Below are positions 1-8,656 of a stretch of DNA of 39,499 nt, piece by piece. The translations under genes were made by a program, and so were the position numbers. The notes under the pieces are model-generated. The model searched no databases, was not told the DNA's origin, and saw nothing but the letters and a program-made list of their open reading frames with translations. The stretch comes from Verrucomicrobiota bacterium (lineage in GTDB: Bacteria; Verrucomicrobiota; Verrucomicrobiia; Limisphaerales; SXQI01): assembly GCA_008933045.1 (NCBI GenBank), contig WBXJ01000002.1:1-39499 (forward strand). Direction: 5' to 3'. Each line of letters starts with the position of its first letter. Position 1 is the stretch's first letter.

Positions 1-981
1 GAATATCGCATCCCATGGTTTTTGAACCTGCCAATATTCACTTGGATATGGGTTCGGGGCCGTTGCAAGAATTGTAAGAACCCGATTTCGATTCGATATC
101 TTCTCGTGGAGGTATTGACGGGTCTCCTTTTTTTGGGAACTTGGTTGCGTTATGGAGATATTTACTGGCAGGTCGCGATTGTGATGAGTGTGGTGTTAGC
201 GGGTTTGGTAGCAGCTACTTTTATCGACTACGAACATTACATTATTCCTGACGAAATCACTCTCGGTGGAATAGGGGCAGGCTTTCTCGCCACCGTAGTG
301 GTTCCCGCGATTCAGCATACCTCAGACCGAGCTGGTGCGATGAGAATTAGTTTCTACGGTATCGTTGTTGGCGGCGGAATTGTTTATGGGATGTTACGTT
401 TGGGTAAGCTTCTTTTCGGTCGTCAACGGTTTGCATTCCCACCCAATTCTCCGCTGATTTTTGGCGAAACCGGCATCACGCTCCCTGATCAAGTGGTGCT
501 TTATGAAGAGATTTTCTACAGAGCTAGTGACCGCATCACGGTGCGTGCCAAAACAGTGGAACTTCCGGACATCTGCTACTGGAATAAAGATGTGAGTCTC
601 ACAGTTTCGGAACTTAGAATTGGGGACCTGATTCTACAACCTTCCGAAGTCCCGCAAATGATCGTTACAACGGATGAACTGATCATCCCACGTGAGGCCA
701 TGGGACTTGGGGACGTCAAGTTTATGGCAGCCATTGGTGCGTTTCTTGGCCCCGCCGCAACGGTTTTATGTTTAATGCTCAGTGCAGTCTTCGGCTCCTT
801 GGTCGCTGTGAGCACCGTCCTTTTAGGTAAGCGAGAATGGTCCGCAAAGGTTCAGTATGGACCCTACATAGCACTCGCTGCTGTGGTTTGGGTTTTTATA
901 CCTCTCAGTTGGCAAGCCACATGGACTCTCTACCTTTACGAAGCGATGTTTATCGTTCTTCCTAAAACGTGGGGACAATGA
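1..981 (+). CDS. pilD: Prepilin peptidase (type IV leader peptidase, A24 family), 5' end outside window
   Basis: Membrane aspartyl protease that cleaves, and in classical members N-methylates, type IV prepilins and type II secretion pseudopilins at the inner membrane. The reading frame is open from base 1, and the residues before the first possible internal start (TTG at 22) already match the family (YRIPWF, then NLPIF), so the true start lies upstream. A CxxC pair (GRCKNCKNPIS) is the second half of the usual zinc-type cysteine motif; the first half is missing with the N-terminus. The two catalytic aspartates are visible in FIDYEHYIIPDEIT and GLGDVKFMAAIGAFLGP. Several hydrophobic segments follow. 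Between them, at about 420-690, is a hydrophilic insertion of roughly 85 residues absent from the classical enzyme. The next gene lies about 90 bases downstream on the same strand. Family assignment is secure; the substrate is not known. Confidence 0.93.
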   Translation, partial: EYRIPWFLNLPIFTWIWVRGRCKNCKNPISIRYLLVEVLTGLLFLGTWLRYGDIYWQVAIVMSVVLAGLVAATFIDYEHYIIPDEITLGGIGAGFLATVVVPAIQHTSDRAGAMRISFYGIVVGGGIVYGMLRLGKLLFGRQRFAFPPNSPLIFGETGITLPDQVVLYEEIFYRASDRITVRAKTVELPDICYWNKDVSLTVSELRIGDLILQPSEVPQMIVTTDELIIPREAMGLGDVKFMAAIGAFLGPAATVLCLMLSAVFGSLVAVSTVLLGKREWSAKVQYGPYIALAAVVWVFIPLSWQATWTLYLYEAMFIVLPKTWGQ

Positions 982-1069
982 TCACCCATCTCTGCGATGT
1001 CGCCACACCACAACCTTTCGGTCGCAAGGGTGTCTAACTTGATGTAATCTTTCACCAGTGATTCTTGCC

Positions 1070-2464
1070 ATGCCTCTGATGCGAATAATGATCGCGGTTA
1101 GTTTCGCTCTGCTGTTGGTATTTCGTGCAATGGCAGGGGAGCCTCTTGCACTGCCCACAGGGCGTATTTTTTGGCACAAAGAAACACGAAAAATTGACGC
1201 CAATGTGTCCGGCCTCAGTCTTTCAAAAGTTCTCGCAAAGCTCTCGCGAGCTACAGGTTGGAAAGTTTACTTGCAACCCGGAACGGATCGTCCTCTGCGA
1301 GTAAAGTTTAATGGGTTGGATCGCGGTGCCGCCTTGCGACTCATGCTGGGGGATTTAAATTATGCCGTTGTGCCTGCCTTGACTGGGGGCACAGAAATCC
1401 GCATTTATCAGAACAATCCCGCCGCAGCGACAGAGTTGGTAGTGGACAAGAATGATCGCTCCCCATCGAAGGATTGGTTGGCACGCGAATTGGTCGTGAG
1501 TTTGGCACCTAATTCAAAGCTTTCCATCGATGAGTTGGCTAAGAAACTTCAAGGAACCATCGTCGCTCGCTCGGATCAAATGAAGTCTTACCGACTCCGA
1601 TTTGATTCGGAAGAAAGTGCCGCAAAGGCCCGGGAACTGATCGAAGAAATGGACGGTGTCCGCGCGGACAACAATTACGCTTATCACCGACCAGATCAAA
1701 CAGCAGGCGTAGGCTTGGACGGTCGTGGAGACTTTACAATTTCACCCACAACGACCAGCGATGGATGTAACGTGGTGGTTGCGATGTTGGATACCGCCGT
1801 CCAATCGTTGCCTGCGAATCAGGCACCGTTCCTCTTGAAGCCTCTGAGCGTTGCTGGTGAAGCCACTGTCGATTCGAGTAAGCCAACGCATGGGACGGCT
1901 ATGGCGCAATCCATTTTGAACGGGCTGAATTCTGTTACCCGTCCAGGCACTGGCTCTACGGTGCGAGTCCTGCCTATCGACGTCTATGGAAATAATGAGG
2001 CGACGTCGAGCTACGAACTCGCCAAAGGAATGTATGCGGCGGTGGCGAATGGGGCTTCGATCGTCAATATTAGTTCAGGAGGAACCGGGGACAGTGCTTT
2101 ACTGAATGACATCATTGATTACGCTCGCAGCCAAGGCACAATCGTATTTGCCGCTGCCGGCAACGCGCCTACTACCGACCCCGTTTTTCCGGCTGCAAAT
2201 CCGAATGTGATCGCGGTGACCGCCAGTGATACTCAAGGGCAGGTGGCTGCTTATGCCAATCGAGGCGAGTTCGTTGACCTGATGGCGCCAGGAACAAGTC
2301 GCATTAAATTCAACGGTCAAAGTTATTTGGTTACCGGCACGTCCCCCGCAACAGCTATGATGAGTGGCATGGCCGCGGGCATCGATGATTGCGCGAAAGG
2401 GGCCGATGCGAACGCAATTCGTACGTGGTTGGAACGCAGTTATTCGTTTCGAGGGCAGAAATAG
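1070..2464 (+). CDS. Secreted subtilisin-like (S8) serine protease with N-terminal STN-like domain
   Basis: Predicted exported serine protease. The start is placed at ATG 1070; GTG 1058 and ATG 1079 are alternatives. A signal peptide (basic start, then a stretch of hydrophobic residues ending near RAMAG) is clear. Residues about 45-115 resemble an STN (secretin/TonB short N-terminal) domain: LSKVLAKLSRATGWKVYL, then an LRVKF strand and ALRLMLGDLNYAV. Residues about 130-205 look like an S8 propeptide. The catalytic triad is readable as Asp241 (AMLDTAVQ), His274 (THGTAMA) and Ser425 (GTSPATAMMSGMAA), with oxyanion Asn365 (AAAGNAP). The motifs deviate slightly from the usual DTG/DSG, HGTHVA and GTSMAT forms. 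The gene follows a prepilin peptidase, so a link with pilus or type II secretion is possible but only inferred. Its stop codon abuts the stop of the convergent ligase gene with no gap. Confidence 0.85.
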   Translation: MPLMRIMIAVSFALLLVFRAMAGEPLALPTGRIFWHKETRKIDANVSGLSLSKVLAKLSRATGWKVYLQPGTDRPLRVKFNGLDRGAALRLMLGDLNYAVVPALTGGTEIRIYQNNPAAATELVVDKNDRSPSKDWLARELVVSLAPNSKLSIDELAKKLQGTIVARSDQMKSYRLRFDSEESAAKARELIEEMDGVRADNNYAYHRPDQTAGVGLDGRGDFTISPTTTSDGCNVVVAMLDTAVQSLPANQAPFLLKPLSVAGEATVDSSKPTHGTAMAQSILNGLNSVTRPGTGSTVRVLPIDVYGNNEATSSYELAKGMYAAVANGASIVNISSGGTGDSALLNDIIDYARSQGTIVFAAAGNAPTTDPVFPAANPNVIAVTASDTQGQVAAYANRGEFVDLMAPGTSRIKFNGQSYLVTGTSPATAMMSGMAAGIDDCAKGADANAIRTWLERSYSFRGQK

Positions 2465-5260
2465 TCAACTGTTGCGACTGGTTTTTGAGTTCTTGGGAAC
2501 GCCTGTTTTCATGTCCACAAGTGCTCGAGCCGTCGCAACCATATCTATCTGTTCAGGAGCCTTATCAGGCCGCAGGCGGACAATTCGTGGGAAACGCATC
2601 GCTAACCCACTTTCATGACGGGTTGATATCTGGATCAGGTCAAAGGCCATCTCCACCACAATGGTTGGCTTTACGGCAAGGTATCGGCCTATTTGGGATA
2701 GTGTCTCTTTTAAAAAGTGCTGGGTCAGCCTAGCGATTTCTAAATCTGTGAGGCCAATAAAAGTTTTCCCAATGGTCTTCAACTCACCCGAAAGCTCGTC
2801 ACGTAATGCAACCGTATAGACACTCAACATCATATTCCGTTTGCCGTGCCCGTACTCAACACCTACCACCACACAATCGAGAGTAGTAAAGTTTTTCTTA
2901 TATTTGAGCCAAGACATCCCTCGTCGGCCCGGAGTGTAAATGCTTGAGGGGTCCTTGATCATCAATCCCTCATTGCCGCTCTCCTTGGCGGCGGTAAATG
3001 CATTTTCGATCTGTTCTGCACTTCGGACAGAGGAGATTTGCGAGAGTCGAAACGCGTGCTGAGCCAACTCGCCAAGGGCTTGGCGTCGAGCCCAGAGGGG
3101 TTCCCTCAACAAGTTTTTTGAATCGAGCCAGAGGAGATCGAACGCCATGAATTGAGTAGGAATCTCCTCGCTCAAAAAAAGGTCTACTTCACGTCGCCCA
3201 AGGCGTTTTTGCAGGTCATGGTAAGGAAGCACGGTTTCACCGCGCATTGCGATAATCTCACCGTCAATAATCAAGTTCTGAGGTAAGGTTCTTACCCGAT
3301 CCGCGATCTCCATAAATGCGCCAGTGATCGCCTTGAGATCCCGGGAGTAAATCTCGACGTGTGATCCCACTTTGTGAATTTGTGCACGGACTCCGTCGTA
3401 TTTTTGCTCGCTCCATCCCTCCGCCGGAGACACGGTCCAGAGAGGCAAGGGGGCGTCAATTTCGCGTTCGGACTGCCAACCGGAAATTCGTGACCAAATA
3501 TCGCCAGGAGTTTCCTCCGGGGAAGCCAGCATGTACCTGACGGGACGAAATGGCACAAGAGTCACAGAATCCAATTGTCCACTTTGAGAGAGTGTTGCCG
3601 TTTGTCCAATGTCTCCCAAAAGAAGATGCGAACTCTTCACTGATTCGAGCGAGCAACCAAACGCACGCGCCAAGCTCTCCTCCACCAAGCCTTCCTTCAA
3701 CCCGATACGCAAGTCACCTGTGAGGATTTTTACCAGAAATTTAGCCGCGAGTGGCGATGATTCGAGAAACGCTTTTCGCAACAAAGGAGCTTTTCCCGTG
3801 GGACCTTTTGCTGCGTGCAATTGTAAAAACAGCTCATGAATGCGAGTCAGGGATGGGAACTGCTCGGGACGCATCGTGATTGAAAGAATTTCCAGCGCAC
3901 ACTCACCCAACTCACTATGCTTGAGGTAGATTTGGCCAAACTGCGAATGGTCAATTTCTCCGACGAAACACAAGGCGTCACGAATGATCGCCCAGCCTAA
4001 TTGTAGCGTCCGATTTTGAGACGAAACAAACGGAGTTCCAGTGAACCATGTGGCAGCATGGCTTAACTGTTCGGAGGGCAATTGTTGAAAGTAGTCAGCG
4101 AGGATCTGTGTCTTTTCACTTTTTTTGGTAGTTACAGAGATTTGCGTGCAGGTGCGAACGAACATTTCAAACGAAGTAACGCTTGGAACGTTGGAGTCAG
4201 AGTTTTGAGGGGTTGCGGATTGTTCAAGTGGTGTACGTCGATTCGGTTGAGTAGGAATAATTTGGATCCCGAGATTGAGTTGGTTCGGTTCGCTGAGGGG
4301 TTGAGCATCATATCCCATCTCCCTTAACGTGCTCGCAAAGTCTGCTGCAAACCCGTGAATCGTGTAGACTTTTTTAGGGTTCACCTGTTGAACCATCTGT
4401 AGCAGTTCGGAAAAATCGGCATGGTCACTGAGCGGAAATGCAACGTCGGCATTAAGTCTGTGACTGGATTCCGGATCGAGCGCGGAGCCCGAAAGCAGTG
4501 CAGTACGGATTTTGCCAAGGTTCTTGATGTGAGTGGAAGCAGTAAAACTTGTGGGACAGATGAGGACATGACCACATACGCTCTCAGCGTTGAGTGGATG
4601 ATGTTGTGGAAAGGCTAGACCCGATCGCCCGTAAATCTGTGTTCGCTGTTGCACAGTGTCCTCCAGCATCATCGGTAACGCGGCACTGGCCAATGCCTGA
4701 AAAACATCCACATTCTTCCCAAGAGAATCTCCCAACAGGATCGGGATTTCACTATTCTCCAAAGTTTCCTGACAAAACCGGACAATATTTTGAATGACTT
4801 CAGCTCTGGGTGGAAACCGATACACGGGCCGACCGTAGATCGTTTCTAAAATCAAAATATCCGCCGGCCTTGGTTGACACCATTCTCCTGTAACCGCTGT
4901 GGTCATCTTGAAATCACCAGTATATAGCAGCGATTTCCTTCCATCAAACAGCCAGGCCATGGTCGTGCCAAAAATAGGACCCGCTGAAAGTAGTGTGATC
5001 TCGTAAGGGAATGGACTGTTCTGTGGGGCGAACGATTGATCGAAAGGCAATACATGTTGTTGGCATGCATTGGAGACCCCAGCGCGGGTAAGAAGCGCGG
5101 TCGGTTCGGTTAGAATCAATTCTCGATGGTTCTCGAAACGATCCGCTTGACTGATAAAAACGTGCTCCGAACCTCGTTTGATCTCACGCGGATCGAGCCA
5201 CAGATTGAGATGTGGCAAATGGACACCGCCGTGTTGAAAATGGAGGTCGAAAGCTGGCAT
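2465..5260 (-). CDS. Fused beta-CASP/metallo-beta-lactamase exonuclease-like domain and ATP-dependent DNA ligase
   Basis: The N-terminal ~335 residues resemble the ligase-associated DNA exonuclease family (TIGR04122 type, MBL plus beta-CASP). The remainder is an ATP-dependent DNA ligase of the LigB/LigD type (TIGR04120-like). Ligase motifs are complete: motif I EQKYDGVR with nucleotidylated Lys620 (numbered from ATG 5260), motif III LIIDGEI, IIIa FMAFDLLWLD, IV EGLMIKD, V WLKYKK, and VI-like MRFPRIVRLRPDK. In the nuclease half the HxHxDH signature is replaced by FISQADRFENHRE and the next metal histidine (GHIFGS in relatives) is Pro (GPIFGT). YTGDF, SDHADF and HGFAADF remain. This half is therefore probably not catalytic. 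An upstream TTG at 5281 would overlap cysK by 11 bases; ATG 5260 fits the family's usual N-terminus better and sits 10 bases past the cysK stop. Relatives are usually two separate genes beside an Lhr-type helicase, which is absent here. A role in DNA repair is likely. Confidence 0.9.
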   Translation of the reverse strand: MPAFDLHFQHGGVHLPHLNLWLDPREIKRGSEHVFISQADRFENHRELILTEPTALLTRAGVSNACQQHVLPFDQSFAPQNSPFPYEITLLSAGPIFGTTMAWLFDGRKSLLYTGDFKMTTAVTGEWCQPRPADILILETIYGRPVYRFPPRAEVIQNIVRFCQETLENSEIPILLGDSLGKNVDVFQALASAALPMMLEDTVQQRTQIYGRSGLAFPQHHPLNAESVCGHVLICPTSFTASTHIKNLGKIRTALLSGSALDPESSHRLNADVAFPLSDHADFSELLQMVQQVNPKKVYTIHGFAADFASTLREMGYDAQPLSEPNQLNLGIQIIPTQPNRRTPLEQSATPQNSDSNVPSVTSFEMFVRTCTQISVTTKKSEKTQILADYFQQLPSEQLSHAATWFTGTPFVSSQNRTLQLGWAIIRDALCFVGEIDHSQFGQIYLKHSELGECALEILSITMRPEQFPSLTRIHELFLQLHAAKGPTGKAPLLRKAFLESSPLAAKFLVKILTGDLRIGLKEGLVEESLARAFGCSLESVKSSHLLLGDIGQTATLSQSGQLDSVTLVPFRPVRYMLASPEETPGDIWSRISGWQSEREIDAPLPLWTVSPAEGWSEQKYDGVRAQIHKVGSHVEIYSRDLKAITGAFMEIADRVRTLPQNLIIDGEIIAMRGETVLPYHDLQKRLGRREVDLFLSEEIPTQFMAFDLLWLDSKNLLREPLWARRQALGELAQHAFRLSQISSVRSAEQIENAFTAAKESGNEGLMIKDPSSIYTPGRRGMSWLKYKKNFTTLDCVVVGVEYGHGKRNMMLSVYTVALRDELSGELKTIGKTFIGLTDLEIARLTQHFLKETLSQIGRYLAVKPTIVVEMAFDLIQISTRHESGLAMRFPRIVRLRPDKAPEQIDMVATARALVDMKTGVPKNSKTSRNS

Positions 5261-5270
5261 CAAGGTCGGA

Positions 5271-6254
5271 TCAACCGCCAACCTCAGCCTTCGCCTCCGC
5301 AGCTAGCGCGGTGCTCAAATAACGTTCACCCGTGGAACACGCCACGGTGACGATCATTTTTCCACGATTTTCGGGACGCTTTGCCACCTCGATTGCTGCC
5401 CACACGTTGGCCCCACTGGAAATGCCAACAAGGATGCCCTCCTCCTTAGCCAAACGTCGGGCCATCGCGAATGCGTCATCATTGCTGACCTGCACGCATT
5501 CGATGATCTGAGGTTCTCCCTTACTATTGTTAAGGTGTAAATTCTTAGGCACAAACCCCGCGCCAGTGCCTTGGATTTTGTGCGGACCCGGTTTGACAGT
5601 TTGTCCCGTGAGGGTCTGCGTAATCACTGGAGAATCTTGGGGCTCCACCGCAATCGACTGAAAGGAAGGACGCAAGGGCTTGATCACTTCTGTTACCCCA
5701 GTGATCGTTCCTCCAGTACCTACCGCAGAGATAAAGAAATCGACTTGACCCGCTGTGTCCTCCCAGATCTCGAGTGCGGTTGTGCGTCGGTGAATTTCTG
5801 GATTTGAATCATTTTCAAATTGTTGAGGCACCCATGAATTGGGCGTCTCCTGTTGGATTTGGAGGGCACGGTTGATGGCCCCGCGCATCCCTTCGCTTCC
5901 CGGAGTGAGAATAAGTTTGGCGCCGAGCATCGCCAACAGAGTTCGACGTTCCAGAGACATCGTCTCCGGCATGGTCAGGATGAGTTTATAACCTCGTGCC
6001 GCAGCGACAAACGCCAGTGCGATGCCCGTATTGCCACTGGTGGGTTCGACGATGACGGTATCCTGATTGATGAGACCTCGCTTCTCAGCATCATCGATCA
6101 TTGCCATGCCAATTCGATCCTTCACACTGCCCAGCGGATTAAAAAATTCGCACTTGAGCAGAATCGTTGCGTCAACACCGGCGCAAACCTTGTTCAGTCT
6201 CACCAGCGGAGTGCGTCCGACAGTTTCAACGATATTGTTGTAGATGCGTCCCAT
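5271..6254 (-). CDS. cysK: Cysteine synthase (O-acetylserine sulfhydrylase)
   Basis: Cytosolic PLP enzyme that makes L-cysteine from O-acetylserine and sulfide. The 327-residue protein begins MGRIYNNIVETVGRTPLVRL, the standard CysK start, so ATG 6254 is chosen over in-frame starts further upstream (up to 6335). PLP lysine is Lys45 in NPLGSVKDR. The substrate-binding loop PTSGNTG is at residues 71-77, the phosphate loop GTGGTITG follows, and PHKIQGTGAGFVP and GISSGANVWAA are typical CysK sequence. Length matches the family. The ligase fusion gene starts about 10 bases after this stop and is probably cotranscribed, although no functional link is obvious. No T-box or SAM riboswitch could be recognised upstream. 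Confidence 0.96.
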   Translation of the reverse strand: MGRIYNNIVETVGRTPLVRLNKVCAGVDATILLKCEFFNPLGSVKDRIGMAMIDDAEKRGLINQDTVIVEPTSGNTGIALAFVAAARGYKLILTMPETMSLERRTLLAMLGAKLILTPGSEGMRGAINRALQIQQETPNSWVPQQFENDSNPEIHRRTTALEIWEDTAGQVDFFISAVGTGGTITGVTEVIKPLRPSFQSIAVEPQDSPVITQTLTGQTVKPGPHKIQGTGAGFVPKNLHLNNSKGEPQIIECVQVSNDDAFAMARRLAKEEGILVGISSGANVWAAIEVAKRPENRGKMIVTVACSTGERYLSTALAAEAKAEVGG

Positions 6255-6422
6255 AAGATATTCAGCGTGGTTGATCGTGGTGCTAACTCCCCTAAATTGT
6301 TTGCAACCCATGACATTGGGCAAGCCAAAAGTCATGTTTTTTGGACGAAATCGAAAATTTACCGATGAATGCGTCTATGGTTTAAGCTTGCATGACAACG
6401 TTCTCTGGCAAAAATCCTGTCA
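6255..6422. promoter_or_regulatory. Divergent intergenic region between cysK and ribulokinase
   Basis: This 168-base gap must hold promoters for both divergent genes. A short inverted repeat CATGAC (6309-6314) / GTCATG (6331-6336) is visible. I found no convincing -35/-10 pair on either strand. Regulatory role is inferred from position only. Confidence 0.35.
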
Positions 6423-8120
6423 ATGAAATCACCTCGAACCCCAAAGAAATCAAGCTATGTGATCGGTGTTGATTTTGGAACTCTCTCCGCACGGGCAGTT
6501 TTGGTAAATGTGGCTAACGGTGAAGTTTGCGCATCGGCAGTGGAGGCTTATCCGCACGGTGTGATGGAGGATCAACTTGGTGTGGATGGGAAAGCACTTC
6601 CACCTCAGACTGCTTTACAGGATCCTTCAGATTACCTCTACGCGTTGAAAAAAACGATCCGCAAAGTCATTCGACAATCAAAAGTATTATCGAATGATGT
6701 TGTAGGTTTAGGAACCGATTTCACTTGTAGCACAGTGCTTCCTACCGACGGGGCAGGGGAACCCCTCTGCACGAAAGAGGAATTTCGCCGTGAACCCCAT
6801 GCGTATGTTAAGCTCTGGAAGCACCATGCTTCGCAACCTGAAGCCGATGCCATTAATGCGTTGGCGGCTCAGCGCAAGGAAGATTTTATCGGTGCTTATG
6901 GAGGACGGTATTCCAGCGAATGGCTTTTTGCTAAGGTGCTTGAAACCGTGCGCAAAGCCCCCCGAGTGCATCAGGTCGCCGCACGCTGGATTGAGGCGGG
7001 AGATTGGATTGTTTGGCAGTTGACCGGGTGTGAGAATCGCGGTGTTTCAGCCTCTGGTTTCAAGGCAATGCGGGTTGTCGATCGAACAGGCACAAATCAT
7101 GCCGATTACCCGAGCTCAGAGTTTTTTGCCGCGCTTCATCCTGCATTGGCGGATGTCGTCGAATCCCACTTAACGGCACCTCATTTGGCTCCCGGCAAAT
7201 GCGCAGGACATCTCACCCCTCCATTTGCCAAATGCTTAGGGTTGCCCGCAGGTCTTCCTGTTGCGGTGGGGAACATCGACGCTCATGCGGCCATCCCAGC
7301 CTGCGGAGTCGGGGAGCCTGGGCGGATGGTGATGATTATGGGGACCTCCAGTTGCCATCTGCTCCTAGCCAAACAAGGCCGCAGGATCCCCGGTGTTTGC
7401 GGAGTGGTGCGCGAGGGTGTCATGCCAGGACTTTGGGCCTACGAAGCCGGTCAGGCAGGGGTAGGGGATATGCTTTCTTGGTTCGTTGAAAATTCGTTAC
7501 CAGCCGAGGTTTTTACTGCAGCCCGTCGCCATACGTCAGGCGTTCACGGGGTCTTGAGCGACCGAGCCGCCCAGCTCAAGGTGGGCCAATCTGGCTTGCT
7601 AGCACTGGATTGGTGGAACGGAAATCGTTCTGTTTTGATGGACGCGGATCTTAGCGGACTTCTGGTTGGGTTGACGATTCAAACAAAACCTCATGAAATC
7701 TATCGCGCTTTGGTTGAAGGCATGGCGTTCGGTACCCGAAAAATCATCGAAGCATTTACGTCCCAAAAAATTGCAGTCCGTGAAGTAGTGGCCTGTGGCG
7801 GGCTAGCTTCCAAGAACCCGTTCATCCTACAGGTTTACGCGGATGTTATTGGACGCCCGATTTATTTAGCCGCGGCAACCGAGGCCAGCGCGTTAGGTGC
7901 AGCCATTTTCGGAGCGGTCAGTGCAGGGATCTACCCCAACTTCAAGTCGGCCATTCAAACCATGACTCAGCCTCCCATCAAAGTGTTTACACCCGACCCT
8001 CAACGACATCGTCAGTATGAGTTGCTCTATAAGGAATATAGACGACTGCACGACTTCTTTGGAGCCACGACAGACTCCACGATGAAACGGTTACGTGCCA
8101 TGCAACGAGCTGCCATATGA
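6423..8120 (+). CDS. araB: Ribulokinase (FGGY-family carbohydrate kinase)
   Basis: Cytosolic kinase that phosphorylates L-ribulose (some members also other ketopentoses) to the 5-phosphate, normally in arabinose use. The 565-residue length fits ribulokinase. The N-terminal ATPase-fold motif VIGVDFGTLSARAVLV is the ribulokinase variant of the FGGY start. GLGTDFTCSTVLPTDGAG, GNIDAHAAIPACGV, IMGTSSCHLLLA and the C-terminal VACGGLASKNPFILQVYADV are all ribulokinase-like. The start is ATG 6423; no strong ribosome site precedes it. The stop overlaps the next gene's ATG (ATGA). No araA, araD or araC homologue is present in the window, so the gene is separated from a usual arabinose operon. Other FGGY substrates cannot be excluded from sequence alone. 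Confidence 0.9.
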   Translation: MKSPRTPKKSSYVIGVDFGTLSARAVLVNVANGEVCASAVEAYPHGVMEDQLGVDGKALPPQTALQDPSDYLYALKKTIRKVIRQSKVLSNDVVGLGTDFTCSTVLPTDGAGEPLCTKEEFRREPHAYVKLWKHHASQPEADAINALAAQRKEDFIGAYGGRYSSEWLFAKVLETVRKAPRVHQVAARWIEAGDWIVWQLTGCENRGVSASGFKAMRVVDRTGTNHADYPSSEFFAALHPALADVVESHLTAPHLAPGKCAGHLTPPFAKCLGLPAGLPVAVGNIDAHAAIPACGVGEPGRMVMIMGTSSCHLLLAKQGRRIPGVCGVVREGVMPGLWAYEAGQAGVGDMLSWFVENSLPAEVFTAARRHTSGVHGVLSDRAAQLKVGQSGLLALDWWNGNRSVLMDADLSGLLVGLTIQTKPHEIYRALVEGMAFGTRKIIEAFTSQKIAVREVVACGGLASKNPFILQVYADVIGRPIYLAAATEASALGAAIFGAVSAGIYPNFKSAIQTMTQPPIKVFTPDPQRHRQYELLYKEYRRLHDFFGATTDSTMKRLRAMQRAAI

Positions 8121-8656
8121 GGGAAGACATCGTCATCCGTGCAGCCGAGCAGAAGGATTTACCTGGAATTCTTCGCATCTACAACGAAGCGGTTCTGAAT
8201 ACAACGGCGACCTATGATTATGAGCCTCGCACTCTGGAACATCGACAGCTCTGGTTTGAAGATCATTTACGAATCAATTTCCCTATCTACGTTGCAGAAT
8301 CTACGGACGGAGAGATCCTTGGTTGGAGTTCCTTGAGTCGTTATCATGATCGCCAAGGCTTTCAGTTTACCGCAGAGAATTCAGTTTATGTCGCCACCAA
8401 TTGTCGGGGCCAAGGGATAGGTTTTTCCCTACTCAATCCCCTGATTGCTGCGGCGAAGTTACTAAACCTGCACGCGATTATTGCGGCGGTCGATGCCGAG
8501 AACCGAGTGAGTATTCGTTTGCACGAACGGCTGGGGTTTAAAGTTGTCGCTCATTTTCCACAAGTTGGATTTAAATTTGGACGATGGTTGGACATGATTT
8601 ACCTTCAGATCCTGCTTCCAGAAGTGAACCCGACAAACAATGAACCAATCGGCTAG
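8117..8656 (+). CDS. GNAT N-acetyltransferase, phosphinothricin acetyltransferase-like
   Basis: Acetyl-CoA-dependent N-acetyltransferase of about 179 residues. The start region VIRAAEQKDLPGILRIYNEAV and the following WFEDHL and GWSSLSRYHDR are typical of the Pat/Bar/MddA subgroup, which acetylates phosphinothricin, methionine sulfoximine or related amino acids. The acetyl-CoA loop is CRGQGIGFSLL. The C-terminal sequence RLHERLGFKVVAHFPQVGFKFGRWLDM is also characteristic of the subgroup. It overlaps the ribulokinase stop by four bases (ATGA), implying translational coupling, although no shared pathway is apparent. The true substrate is unknown. Its 3' end overlaps the convergent squalene/phytoene synthase-type gene by four bases. 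Confidence 0.88.
   Translation: MREDIVIRAAEQKDLPGILRIYNEAVLNTTATYDYEPRTLEHRQLWFEDHLRINFPIYVAESTDGEILGWSSLSRYHDRQGFQFTAENSVYVATNCRGQGIGFSLLNPLIAAAKLLNLHAIIAAVDAENRVSIRLHERLGFKVVAHFPQVGFKFGRWLDMIYLQILLPEVNPTNNEPIG

Noticed and set aside
1479..1494. Sigma-54 -24/-12-like sequence TGGCACGCGAATTGGT
   Set aside because: It lies inside the protease coding region with no gene start downstream, and the -12 element ends GG instead of GC; chance match.
2364..2733. Overlapping forward open frames across the protease/ligase junction
   Set aside because: They lie over the 3' ends of two well-supported convergent genes and have no protein-like motifs.
5853..6368. 171-codon forward open frame opposite cysK
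   Set aside because: Antisense shadow of a clear cysK gene; its sequence shows no recognisable domain.
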